In this document: positions 14,159 through 20,585 of the stretch, piece by piece
How the letters are laid out: each line of letters begins with the position of its first letter
Numbering within the stretch: the first letter of the stretch is position 1
Assembly: GCA_019118985.1 (NCBI GenBank)
Contig: DWXX01000081.1
Span: 1-23,145, forward strand
DNA: 23,145 bases
Reading direction: 5' to 3'
From: Candidatus Faecalibacterium faecipullorum
Lineage (GTDB): Bacteria > Bacillota > Clostridia > Oscillospirales > Ruminococcaceae
Made by a program: the position numbers and the translations under genes
Notes under the pieces: generated by a model
Databases searched by the model: none
Told to the model about the DNA's origin: nothing
What the model saw: only the letters and a program-made list of their open reading frames with translations

Positions 14159-15952
14159 TTACGCGCCGATGGCCGCGCACTTGGCGGCCAGCCACTCACG
14201 CTCCCCGTCGGTCAGGCGGGGGGCGAGTTTTTCGTAGACGGCGCGGTGATAGGCGTTCAGCCAGTCCAGCTGCTCGCGGCTGAGCACCCCGGGCACGATG
14301 GGCCCGGTGGCGATGGGTACATAGGTCAGCGGCTCAAAGCAGAGGAAGCGGCCGTACTGATTGGTCTCCTTCTCGCGGCATTCCAGCTCGTTCTCGATGC
14401 GGATGCCGAGCCGCCCGCCCTCGTAGACGCCGGGCTCGTCGGTGACCACCATCCCCGGCTCAAAGCGCACCTGGTTGACCGGGCGCAGGGCGTGGGGCCC
14501 CTCGTGGACGTTGCCCACAAAGCTGACGCTGTGGCCGGTGCCGCACCGGTAGTTGAGCAGGTGCAGCCAGAGCGGCTCCCGCGCGATGGTGTCCAGCATC
14601 TGGCCGGTGCAGTAGTCCAGCCAGACGGCCCGGGCCATGTCGATGTGGCTCTGCAGCGTCCAGGTATAGCACAGGCGCTCCTCCTCGGTCAGGGGGCCGA
14701 GGGGGTAGGTGCGGGTGATGTCGGTGGTGCCGTCCATGTAGGTGCCGCCGCAGTCCACCAGCAGAAAGCCCCGGCGCTCAAGGGCAGCGTGGCTTGCCTC
14801 GGTGGCGTGGTAGTGCATCATGGCGGCGTTGGGGCCGTAGGCCGCGATGGTGCCGAAGCTCTCGGTCAAAAACTTGTCCTGGGCGCTGCGGTACTTGTGC
14901 AGGATCTCGTCCACCGTCAGTTCGGTCAGCGCCTCGCCGGCGGCCAGCCGCTCCTCCAGCTCTTTCTGGAAGCGGACCATCGCCACGCCGTCCCGGATGT
15001 GGCATTCGCGGGTGTGGGCCAGCTCGGTGGGGTTCTTGACCCCCTTCATGGGCAGCAGCGGGTCGGCCAGGGCCTTGACGGTGAGGGCGGGGTTATTTTC
15101 CAGCGCGCTGAATACGGCGTAGTTGACCGAGTCGGGGTCGGCCAGCACGGTCTGCTTTGCGCTGTACGCGGCGAGGAAGGGCAGCACCTCGTCGTAGCCG
15201 GCCAGGCGGACCCCGGCGGCGGCCAGCTCGGCCTTGGCCGCATCGGCCAGGCGCGCGGCGTTGATGAAGAGGACCGCCTCCCCCTCGGTCACAAAGCAGT
15301 AGGCCATGGCGTAGGGGGTGCAGGCGATGTCCATCGCCCGCAGGTTGAGCAGCCAGGCCAGGTTGTCCAGTTTGCCCACCAGCTGGGCGGTGCAGCCCAG
15401 TTCGGCGAGTTTGGCGCGCAGGCGGGTCAGCTTGTCGGCGGGGGCGGCGCCGGCGTACTCGGCCGGCAGCAGCCAGGCGGGGGTGGCGGGCAGCGGGGGC
15501 CGGCCCTCGGTCCACAGCTCGTCCTCGAGGTTGAGGGTCTTGACCGCGACCCCCTTGGGGTCCAGCAGCTTCTGCAGGCTGCGCACCAGCTTGCAGGAGG
15601 CGGTCAGCCCGCACAGGCCGAGGGCCTCGCCCTCCTGCAGGGCGTCGGCGCAGTACTGCTCGACGGTGGGCACCCCCGGCTCGCCCATCCGCATCAGCTC
15701 GATCTCGGTGCCGGCCAGTTCCTTTTCAGCCTGGACGAAGAACCGCCCGTCGGCCCACAGGGCGCTGGCGGTGCGGGTGACCACCAGGGTGGAATTCTCC
15801 CCGGTGAAGCCGGAAAAGTAAGCCCGGCTGTTGTAGTGGTCGGGCAGGTACTCGCTGGAGTGGGGGTCCCCGGTGGGGATGAGGTAAGCGGCGGCCCCGG
15901 CCGCCTCCATGGCGGCGCGCAGGGCAGCCAGACGCTGCGGGATGCTGGACAT
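14159..15952 (-). CDS. Aminopeptidase P family protein (M24B, three-domain Xaa-Pro aminopeptidase)
   Basis: This is a cytoplasmic metallopeptidase that removes an N-terminal residue preceding proline. The 597-residue length fits the three-domain APP1 type: two creatinase-like N-terminal domains (about 1-300; SSEYLPDHYNSRAYFSGFTGENS is typical) and a C-terminal pita-bread catalytic domain. The five metal ligands are present: D400 (VDCGG), D411 (TTDITRT), H474 (GTGHSVS), E506 (VTDEPGVY) and E520 (IRIENE), with VGNVHEGPH also conserved. I chose the ATG at 15952, which has AAGAAGG 7 bases upstream. An in-frame ATG at 15982 has no site, and the open frame to 16618 is antisense to the GTPase gene. 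Its own promoter lies at 16020-16048. Confidence 0.95.
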   Translation of the reverse strand: MSSIPQRLAALRAAMEAAGAAAYLIPTGDPHSSEYLPDHYNSRAYFSGFTGENSTLVVTRTASALWADGRFFVQAEKELAGTEIELMRMGEPGVPTVEQYCADALQEGEALGLCGLTASCKLVRSLQKLLDPKGVAVKTLNLEDELWTEGRPPLPATPAWLLPAEYAGAAPADKLTRLRAKLAELGCTAQLVGKLDNLAWLLNLRAMDIACTPYAMAYCFVTEGEAVLFINAARLADAAKAELAAAGVRLAGYDEVLPFLAAYSAKQTVLADPDSVNYAVFSALENNPALTVKALADPLLPMKGVKNPTELAHTRECHIRDGVAMVRFQKELEERLAAGEALTELTVDEILHKYRSAQDKFLTESFGTIAAYGPNAAMMHYHATEASHAALERRGFLLVDCGGTYMDGTTDITRTYPLGPLTEEERLCYTWTLQSHIDMARAVWLDYCTGQMLDTIAREPLWLHLLNYRCGTGHSVSFVGNVHEGPHALRPVNQVRFEPGMVVTDEPGVYEGGRLGIRIENELECREKETNQYGRFLCFEPLTYVPIATGPIVPGVLSREQLDWLNAYHRAVYEKLAPRLTDGEREWLAAKCAAIGA

Positions 15953-16019
15953 AAAGAAGCCTTCTTTCTTTTGAACGTTCATCGCCGGGGGGCGCCCGGC
16001 GGCGCTGGTTTGCACCCCT

Positions 16020-16048
16020 ATTGTAGCACCGCCCGCAGGCCGTGGCAA
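16020..16048 (-). promoter_or_regulatory. Promoter of the aminopeptidase P gene
   Basis: On the minus strand TTGCCA (16043-16048), a 17-bp spacer ending TGC, and TACAAT (16020-16025) give a -35 plus an extended -10. The likely transcript start is near 16013, about 60 bases before the ATG. Confidence 0.8.
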
Positions 16049-16122
16049 GCGTTTCGCCGCCCGGGGGCGGCGGGCCATCTTGAAAAATTCACAAAAAAGA
16101 CCCAAAACGTCTGCCCGGGGCA

Positions 16123-16141
16123 TTGACAGACTTGTTATAAT
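16123..16141 (+). promoter_or_regulatory. Promoter of the CobW-type GTPase operon
   Basis: TGTTATAAT is a perfect extended -10 (TATAAT 16136-16141). A consensus -35 hexamer TTGACA sits at 16123-16128, only 7 bases upstream, too close to pair with it. A 17-bp spacer from this TTGACA would reach the weak ATGTAT at 16146-16151. Two overlapping promoters, or one extended -10 promoter with an incidental TTGACA, are both possible. Confidence 0.65.
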
Positions 16142-16159
16142 ATAGATGTATGGAGTTTG

Positions 16160-16201
16160 CGGGGGAATACCTCCGTTGGCAATGGCGCGCAGGCGCATTT
16201 T
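16160..16201 (+). promoter_or_regulatory. Two-hairpin leader of the GTPase operon
   Basis: The leader contains CGGGGG-AATA-CCTCCG (16160-16175, 6-bp stem with one G-U) and then AATGGCGC-GCAG-GCGCATT (16181-16197, 7 pairs with one bulge) followed by TTTTG. It sits between the promoter and the ribosome-binding site. The second hairpin resembles a weak attenuator. No known riboswitch core was recognised. Confidence 0.35.
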
Positions 16202-16229
16202 GTGAAAGAGAAAACGAGGCAAAAACATC

Positions 16230-17432
16230 ATGGCGACCAAGATCGATATTTTTTCCGGCTTTCTGGGCGCGGGCAAGACGACCCTCATCAAGAAGCTGAT
16301 CCGTGAGTCCTTCCAGGGGCAGCAGGTGGTACTGATCGAGAACGAGTTCGGCGAGATCGGCATCGACGGCGGCTTTCTGGAAGAGTCGGGCATCAAGATC
16401 AACGAGCTGAACGCCGGCTGCATCTGCTGTTCGCTGGTGGGCGACTTCCGCGAGGCGCTGCGCAAGGTGGTGGAGCAGTACCACCCCGACCGCATTCTGA
16501 TCGAGCCGTCGGGTGTGGGCAAGCTGTCCGACGTCACCCGCGCCGTCGAGGCGGTGGCCGAGCATCTGGACGTGGCCCTCAACAGCTTTGTGACGGTGGC
16601 CGACGTCAACAAGGTCAAGCTGTATATGAAGAATTTCGGCGAGTTCTACAACGACCAGGTGTCCAACGCCAGCTGCATCCTGCTGTCCCGCACCCGCGGC
16701 GCCGACGCCGACAAGGTGGCCGCCGCCGTCGCCCTGCTGCGGGAGAAAAACCCCGACGCCACCATCGTCACCACCCCGTGGGACGATCTGACCGGCGGGC
16801 AGATCCTCGCCGCCATGTCGCAGAAGAACGACTTTGTGGCCCAGCTGCTGGCCATGGCCGCCGAGGCAAACGCCGCCCACAGCGGCGAGGACGAGCACCA
16901 TCACCACCACCACTACGATGAGAACGGCGTCTGCACCTGCGGCCACCATCACCACGACGGCGAGGACGACGGCCACGACGAGCACAAGCATCATCACCAC
17001 GACCACGACGACCACGAGCACCACCACGACCATGAGCACGAGGACGGGTGCTGCCACCACGACCACGAGCACCACGAGCATGACCATGACCACGAGGGCC
17101 ATGACCACGACGAGCACTGCGGCTGCGGGCACCATCACCACCACCACGGCCACGACGCCGACGAGGTGTTCACCAGCTGGGGGGTCGAGACTGCCCGCAC
17201 CATCACCCGCGCGGCCATCGAGCACGCCCTCGACGAGCTGGAGAGCGGCAGGTACGGCATGATCCTGCGCTCCAAGGGGATCGTGGACGGCGGCGCAGAC
17301 GGCTGGCTGGAGTTCGACTACGTCCCCGGCGAGCGGGAGATCCGCACCCGCACCCCCGACGTCGGCGGCAAGCTGGTGGTCATCGGCTCCAAGCTGGACG
17401 AGGCGGCCATCGCCGGCCTGTTCGGCTGCTGA
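16230..17432 (+). CDS. CobW/COG0523 GTPase with a very His-rich metal-binding linker
   Basis: This is a predicted G3E-family GTP-dependent metal chaperone or insertase, cytoplasmic. The 400-residue protein has Walker A GFLGAGKTT (10-18), ENEFGEIGIDG (37-47), the family CxCC metal motif GCICCS (C64, C66, C67) and EPSG (92-95). The usual N/SKxD guanine motif reads SRTRGAD (153-159). From 223 to 308 lies a linker with about 40 His plus Cys pairs CTC (235/237), CC (274/275) and CGC (297/299), and acidic residues between. The CobW C-terminal domain follows (about 312-400). GAGG precedes the ATG by 10 bases. It is 13 bases from the second GTPase gene, so they form an operon. His-rich CobW proteins are usually linked to Zn, Ni or Co; which metal applies here is not shown. 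Confidence 0.93.
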   Translation: MATKIDIFSGFLGAGKTTLIKKLIRESFQGQQVVLIENEFGEIGIDGGFLEESGIKINELNAGCICCSLVGDFREALRKVVEQYHPDRILIEPSGVGKLSDVTRAVEAVAEHLDVALNSFVTVADVNKVKLYMKNFGEFYNDQVSNASCILLSRTRGADADKVAAAVALLREKNPDATIVTTPWDDLTGGQILAAMSQKNDFVAQLLAMAAEANAAHSGEDEHHHHHHYDENGVCTCGHHHHDGEDDGHDEHKHHHHDHDDHEHHHDHEHEDGCCHHDHEHHEHDHDHEGHDHDEHCGCGHHHHHHGHDADEVFTSWGVETARTITRAAIEHALDELESGRYGMILRSKGIVDGGADGWLEFDYVPGEREIRTRTPDVGGKLVVIGSKLDEAAIAGLFGC

Positions 17433-17445
17433 GGAGGGGCGCTCT

Positions 17446-18408
17446 ATGGCAAGGGAAATTCCGGTCTACCTCTTCGTGGGCTTCCTTGAGAGCGGCAAGA
17501 CCACCTTCATCCAGGAGACCTTTGAGGACCCCAACTTCGACTCGGGGGACAAGACCCTGCTGCTGGTCTGCGAGGAGGGCGAGGTGGAGTACCAGCCCGC
17601 CAAATTCGCCTTCCCCGGCACGTCGGTCCGCGTCTTGTCGGACAAGGCCGAGCTGAACGCCCAGAACCTGGCCAACCTCGCCAAAGAGACAGACGCCGGC
17701 CGGGTCATCATCGAGTACAACGGCATGTGGCTGCTGCAGGAGCTGGCCGACGCCCTGCCCCCCAACTGGCTGATCTACCAGGTGATCGCCACCGCCGACG
17801 GCGCCACCGCCCTGACCTACGCCCGGGACAACGCCATGCGCAGCCTGATGCTGGACAAGATCGCCCGCAGCGAGCTGATCGTATTCAACCGGGCCGAAAA
17901 GGTCAACACCGATGAAGCCCGGCAGGAGCTGCACCGCCTGGTGCGGCAGGCGTCCCGCCGCTGCGACATCGCCTATGAGTTCACCGACGGCAGCGTCGCC
18001 TACGACGACATCCCCGACCCGCTGCCCTTCGACGTCGACGCCCCCGTCATCGACATCGGGGACGACGACTTCGGCATCTGGTACCTCGACTGCCAGGAGG
18101 ACCCCAAAAAGTACGAGGGCAAGACGGTGCGCTTCCTGGCGCAGGTCTGCCAGACCAGCCGCGCCGGCAAGAACAGCTTCGTCCCCGGGCGGTTCGCCAT
18201 GACCTGCTGCGTGCAGGACATCCAGTTCGTGGGCTTCCCCTGCAGCTACGACGGCTACAAGGCGCTGGAACAGCGCAGCTGGGTCACCGTCACGGCGCGG
18301 GTGGGGTATAAGTTCCACAACATCTACCGGGGCAAGGGCCCGGTGCTGTCCGCCACCGCCGTCGAGCCGGCCCACAAGCCGCTGAACGACGTGGTGACCT
18401 TCTCCTGA
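17446..18408 (+). CDS. GTPase fused to a YcgQ/TIGR03943-like C-terminal domain
   Basis: The 320-residue protein begins with a CobW-like P-loop (VGFLESGKTTF, 11-21) and LLLVCEEGEVEYQ, equivalent to the ENEFGE segment of its neighbour. It lacks the CxCC motif, and its guanine-specificity motif reads NRAEKV (148-153) instead of NKxD. From about residue 200 the CobW C-terminal domain is replaced by sequence I recognise as resembling the C-terminal part of YcgQ/TIGR03943 proteins (YEGKTVRFLAQV, then VPGRFAMTCCVQDIQFVGFPC with C254/C255, then WVTVTARV). YcgQ proteins normally carry N-terminal membrane helices; none are present here. The gene is cotranscribed with the His-rich GTPase. A paired GTPase for metal or cofactor handling is inferred; the biochemical role is unknown. 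Confidence 0.82.
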   Translation: MAREIPVYLFVGFLESGKTTFIQETFEDPNFDSGDKTLLLVCEEGEVEYQPAKFAFPGTSVRVLSDKAELNAQNLANLAKETDAGRVIIEYNGMWLLQELADALPPNWLIYQVIATADGATALTYARDNAMRSLMLDKIARSELIVFNRAEKVNTDEARQELHRLVRQASRRCDIAYEFTDGSVAYDDIPDPLPFDVDAPVIDIGDDDFGIWYLDCQEDPKKYEGKTVRFLAQVCQTSRAGKNSFVPGRFAMTCCVQDIQFVGFPCSYDGYKALEQRSWVTVTARVGYKFHNIYRGKGPVLSATAVEPAHKPLNDVVTFS

Positions 18409-18479
18409 ACGGTACACCGGCCCCCGGGGCCGGCGGCCATACAGTCCGCCAACCACACAACGCACAGGAGGGTATCCGC

Positions 18480-18782
18480 ATGATGAAAGCTGTATTCCAA
18501 CTGCTGGGCGCCGCGGCCGCTGTGGCCGCCGCCGGGGTGGGCGTCGCCGCCCTGACCAAAAAGCTGGGCAAGAAGTGCCCGGTCGAGGTGGCCGTCGACC
18601 TGCCTGAAGAGGCCGAACAGGACAAGGACACCGCCGACAAGACCGCCGCAGCCTACGCCGCCGGCCTGGCCGCCGGCAAGGCCCACGCCGAGGCCATCAA
18701 GCAGGCCGAAGCCGAGGCCGCCGCCGAGGCCGCCGACGACGACGAAGCCGACGCCTCCCCGGCCCCCGAAGAGGAGCAGTAA
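18480..18782 (+). CDS. Small acidic membrane-anchored protein of unknown function
   Basis: I do not recognise this 100-residue protein. Residues 5-26 form an Ala/Val-rich hydrophobic segment that could be a membrane anchor. A short basic patch follows (KKLGKK), then a tail very rich in Ala, Glu, Asp and Lys (helix-forming AEAIKQAEAEAAAEAADDDEAD). The coding call rests on AGGAGGG 7 bases before the ATG, codon use like its neighbours, and a terminator directly after the stop. It lies 72 bases past the second GTPase gene, with a GC hairpin lacking a U-run (18417-18433) in between, so it is probably the last gene of that operon. The acidic tail might bind cations, but that is speculation. Confidence 0.75.
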   Translation: MMKAVFQLLGAAAAVAAAGVGVAALTKKLGKKCPVEVAVDLPEEAEQDKDTADKTAAAYAAGLAAGKAHAEAIKQAEAEAAAEAADDDEADASPAPEEEQ

Positions 18783-18798
18783 CCCGTAAAACAGCAAG

Positions 18799-18828
18799 GC
18801 CGCCCCGCATGGATGGGGCGGCTTTTTT
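18799..18828 (+). terminator. Intrinsic terminator of the GTPase operon
   Basis: A perfect 8-bp stem GCCGCCCC/GGGGCGGC (18799-18806 and 18815-18822) with an 8-nt loop is followed by six U residues (18823-18828). It lies 17 bases past the stop of the small protein gene. Confidence 0.92.
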
Positions 18829-18843
18829 GGCAAAAACGGGCGC

Positions 18844-18868
18844 AAAAAACCCGCCGGCAGCCGGCGGG
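18844..18868 (-). terminator. Intrinsic terminator of the XRE regulator gene
   Basis: On the minus strand the palindromic stem CCCGCCGGC/GCCGGCGGG (18850-18868) is followed by six U residues (top A run 18844-18849). It sits 6 bases beyond the regulator stop and abuts the plus-strand terminator. Confidence 0.9.
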
Positions 18869-18874
18869 CGGGGG

Positions 18875-19579
18875 TTACTTATTGTCGGCGGGCGGGGTGA
18901 GGCCGCGGATGCGGGTCTCACTGGTCTTGACCAGGTTGAGCAGGCTGGAGGTGTAGAGGGGGAACTCCCGCGTGAGGCTCTCGGTGGTCATGGCGAGGGG
19001 CTCGGTGTCGGCGACGCCCTCGCCGCTGCGGGTCTCACCCCCGGCCAGCAGGGTGCTGACGTTGGCTTCGGCCATCCGCATCACCGCGTCGGAATAGCCG
19101 TCCCACTGCCCCTCGCTGATGCTGAACATGCTGGCCGCGTTGTGGGGGCCGCTGGTGTACAGCAGGCGGAACATCTTGTACACCGCCATCATCAGATAGG
19201 CGCTGACCTCGGTGACAAGGGCCTTGCTGTGGCACTGCCCCACCTTGGCGTACAGGACGTTCAGGCTGTTGGAGATCAGCTTCTTGTTCATGGTGGGCAG
19301 GACGCTGCCGTGGTAGACGTTGTCCTTCATCTTGTCGGGGTTGGGCAGGTCGTCGGCGGTCAGCACCGCGCCGGTGCGGTCGGCGCTGCGGCCCAGCAGA
19401 TAGTCGCAGGAGACGCCGTAATAGTCGGCCACCCGGACGACGAAGTCCAGGCCGCACTCCCGGATGCCCTTTTCATAGTGGGAGAGCAGCGCCTGCGAAA
19501 TGTGCAGGTCCTCGGCGGCCTGCTTTTGGGTGATGCCGCGCTCGGTGCGCAGCAGCTTGATGATGCGGTTGAATTCCAT
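18875..19579 (-). CDS. XRE-family helix-turn-helix transcriptional regulator
   Basis: This is a predicted DNA-binding regulator. The 234-residue protein has a Cro/C1-type HTH in residues 1-65 (IIKLLRTERGITQKQAAEDLHISQALLSHYEKGIRECGLDFVVRVADYYGVSCDYLLGRS); the last part is the typical Xre ending. The remaining 170 residues (with KLISNSLNVLYAKVG and AYLMMAVYKMFRLLY) are mostly helical and unrecognised; they may sense a ligand or mediate dimerisation. GGGAGG lies 8 bases before the ATG at 19579; the longer open frame to 19744 starts upstream of the promoter. It is transcribed alone and divergently from the phosphatase gene. The target genes are unknown. Confidence 0.9.
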   Translation of the reverse strand: MEFNRIIKLLRTERGITQKQAAEDLHISQALLSHYEKGIRECGLDFVVRVADYYGVSCDYLLGRSADRTGAVLTADDLPNPDKMKDNVYHGSVLPTMNKKLISNSLNVLYAKVGQCHSKALVTEVSAYLMMAVYKMFRLLYTSGPHNAASMFSISEGQWDGYSDAVMRMAEANVSTLLAGGETRSGEGVADTEPLAMTTESLTREFPLYTSSLLNLVKTSETRIRGLTPPADNK

Positions 19580-19651
19580 GCAATGATCCTCCCGGGCCCA
19601 TGGCAGCCCCCCATGGCTGCGGGTCGGCCCTCTCTTTTTAACAACACGTTG

Positions 19652-19680
19652 ATTATACATAATGGAAAACGACTTGTAAA
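19652..19680 (-). promoter_or_regulatory. Promoter of the XRE regulator
   Basis: On the minus strand TTTACA (19675-19680), a 17-bp spacer and TATAAT (19652-19657) form a near-consensus promoter. Just downstream the interrupted palindrome CAAC-AC-GTTG (top 19642-19651) could be an autoregulatory operator. Confidence 0.85.
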
Positions 19681-19732
19681 GAAAAAAATCGCCGAGATTT
19701 TGCTTCTTTTTTTGTCGTTTTGGCCAAAAGGC

Positions 19733-19761
19733 TTGCCCATACACCAGATATATGATACACT
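19733..19761 (+). promoter_or_regulatory. Promoter of the histidine phosphatase gene
   Basis: TTGCCC (19733-19738), a 17-bp spacer ending TGA, and TACACT (19756-19761) give a -35 with an extended -10. The transcript would carry a leader of about 100 bases before the ATG at 19869. Confidence 0.75.
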
Positions 19762-19868
19762 GAAGCGTACCCCCGGCCTATCTTGTGGCTGCGCGGCGCG
19801 CGGCGGCGGAGATTTTTGTACGCCCCGGGGCTTTGGGATGAAATTGGCACGAAAGAGGTGCGTGTTGC

Positions 19869-20528
19869 ATGAAGACCTTTAAGCTGCATCTGATCCGCCA
19901 CGGGCTGACCGCCGGCAACCTGGACGGGCGGTACATCGGGGGCGGCACCGACCTGCCCCTGTGCGACGAGGGGCGGGCGCAGCTTGCCGAGCTGCAGGCG
20001 CGGTTCGAGTATCCGGCGGTGGACACCGTCTTTTCCTCTCCCATGCTGCGTGCGGTGGAGACGGCGAACATCCTCTTCCCCGGGGCGGCCCATCAGTTCA
20101 CCGTCCACGACCTGCGGGAGGCCCACTTCGGCGTCTTTGAGGGCCGCCCGGTCAAGGAGCTTGTGAAGGACCCCGACTTTTCCAAGTGGATCACCCCGGG
20201 GTCGGGCTTCACCCCCGAGGGGGCCGAGCCCACCGCCGACTTCCACCGCCGCTGCGGCGAGTCGCTGCTCAAGCTGTTCGAGTATATGATCCGGATGGAC
20301 GTGGCCGAAGCCGCCTGCGTCACCCACGGCGGGGTGATCGTCAGCATGCTGGCCCAGCACGCCCTGCCCAGCCGCCGCCCCGAGCAGTGGATGGCCGACC
20401 CCGGCTGCGGCTACACCGTCCAGACCGACGTCCAGCTGTGGATGCGGGACAAGATGGTGGAGGCCATCGACATCGTCCCCTATGGCTACGCCGACACCCT
20501 GCAGGGCCAGGCGGAATACGGCCAGTAA
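19869..20528 (+). CDS. Histidine phosphatase family protein (phosphoglycerate-mutase-like)
   Basis: This is a cytoplasmic phosphatase of the RHG superfamily, using a phospho-histidine intermediate. The 219-residue protein has the RHG motif LIRHGLTAGN (H11 nucleophile, R10), SSPMLRAVETA (R61), the acid E84 in LREAHFGVFEG and the second catalytic His in VTHGGVI (H153). The LREAHFGVFEGR segment resembles CobC/PhoE-type phosphatases more than metabolic phosphoglycerate mutase, and the long insert of that enzyme is absent. AGAGGTG lies about 8 bases before the ATG. It is a single-gene unit between its own promoter and a bidirectional terminator. The substrate cannot be assigned; the alpha-ribazole phosphatase role has no cobalamin-gene support here. 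Confidence 0.92.
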   Translation: MKTFKLHLIRHGLTAGNLDGRYIGGGTDLPLCDEGRAQLAELQARFEYPAVDTVFSSPMLRAVETANILFPGAAHQFTVHDLREAHFGVFEGRPVKELVKDPDFSKWITPGSGFTPEGAEPTADFHRRCGESLLKLFEYMIRMDVAEAACVTHGGVIVSMLAQHALPSRRPEQWMADPGCGYTVQTDVQLWMRDKMVEAIDIVPYGYADTLQGQAEYGQ

Positions 20529-20541
20529 ACCGGCAAAAAAG

Positions 20542-20582
20542 GCAAAAAAGAGGCTCCGGCTTTGCGGCCGGGGCCTCGTTTT
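20542..20582. terminator. Bidirectional intrinsic terminator
   Basis: A 10-bp stem (20550-20559 with 20568-20577, one G-U pair) is flanked on the right by GTTTT (plus-strand tail after the phosphatase) and on the left by six A residues (20542-20547), which give a U6 tail on the minus strand after the DUF3048 lipoprotein gene. It can end both convergent transcripts. Confidence 0.85.
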
Positions 20583-20585
20583 GGT

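Noticed and set aside
16142..16229. A NiCo or cobalamin riboswitch upstream of the metal GTPase
   Set aside because: The leader is too short, and none of the conserved core sequences of those classes was recognised.
14159..16618. An 819-codon minus-strand frame as a longer aminopeptidase
   Set aside because: The extra 222 codons cross the promoter and lie antisense to the GTPase. The ribosome-binding site and family alignment put the start at 15952.
16089..17225. A minus-strand frame full of Val/Met opposite the His-rich linker
   Set aside because: It looks like a membrane protein only because His codons (CAC/CAT) read as Val and Met (GTG/ATG) on the other strand.
18417..18433. GC palindrome after the second GTPase as a terminator
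   Set aside because: CCGGCCCC/GGGGCCGG has almost no loop and no U-run, so read-through into the small protein gene is expected.
19869..20528. Calling the histidine phosphatase CobC (alpha-ribazole phosphatase)
   Set aside because: The motif pattern fits loosely, but there is no cobalamin gene nearby and RHG phosphatase specificity is not readable from sequence.
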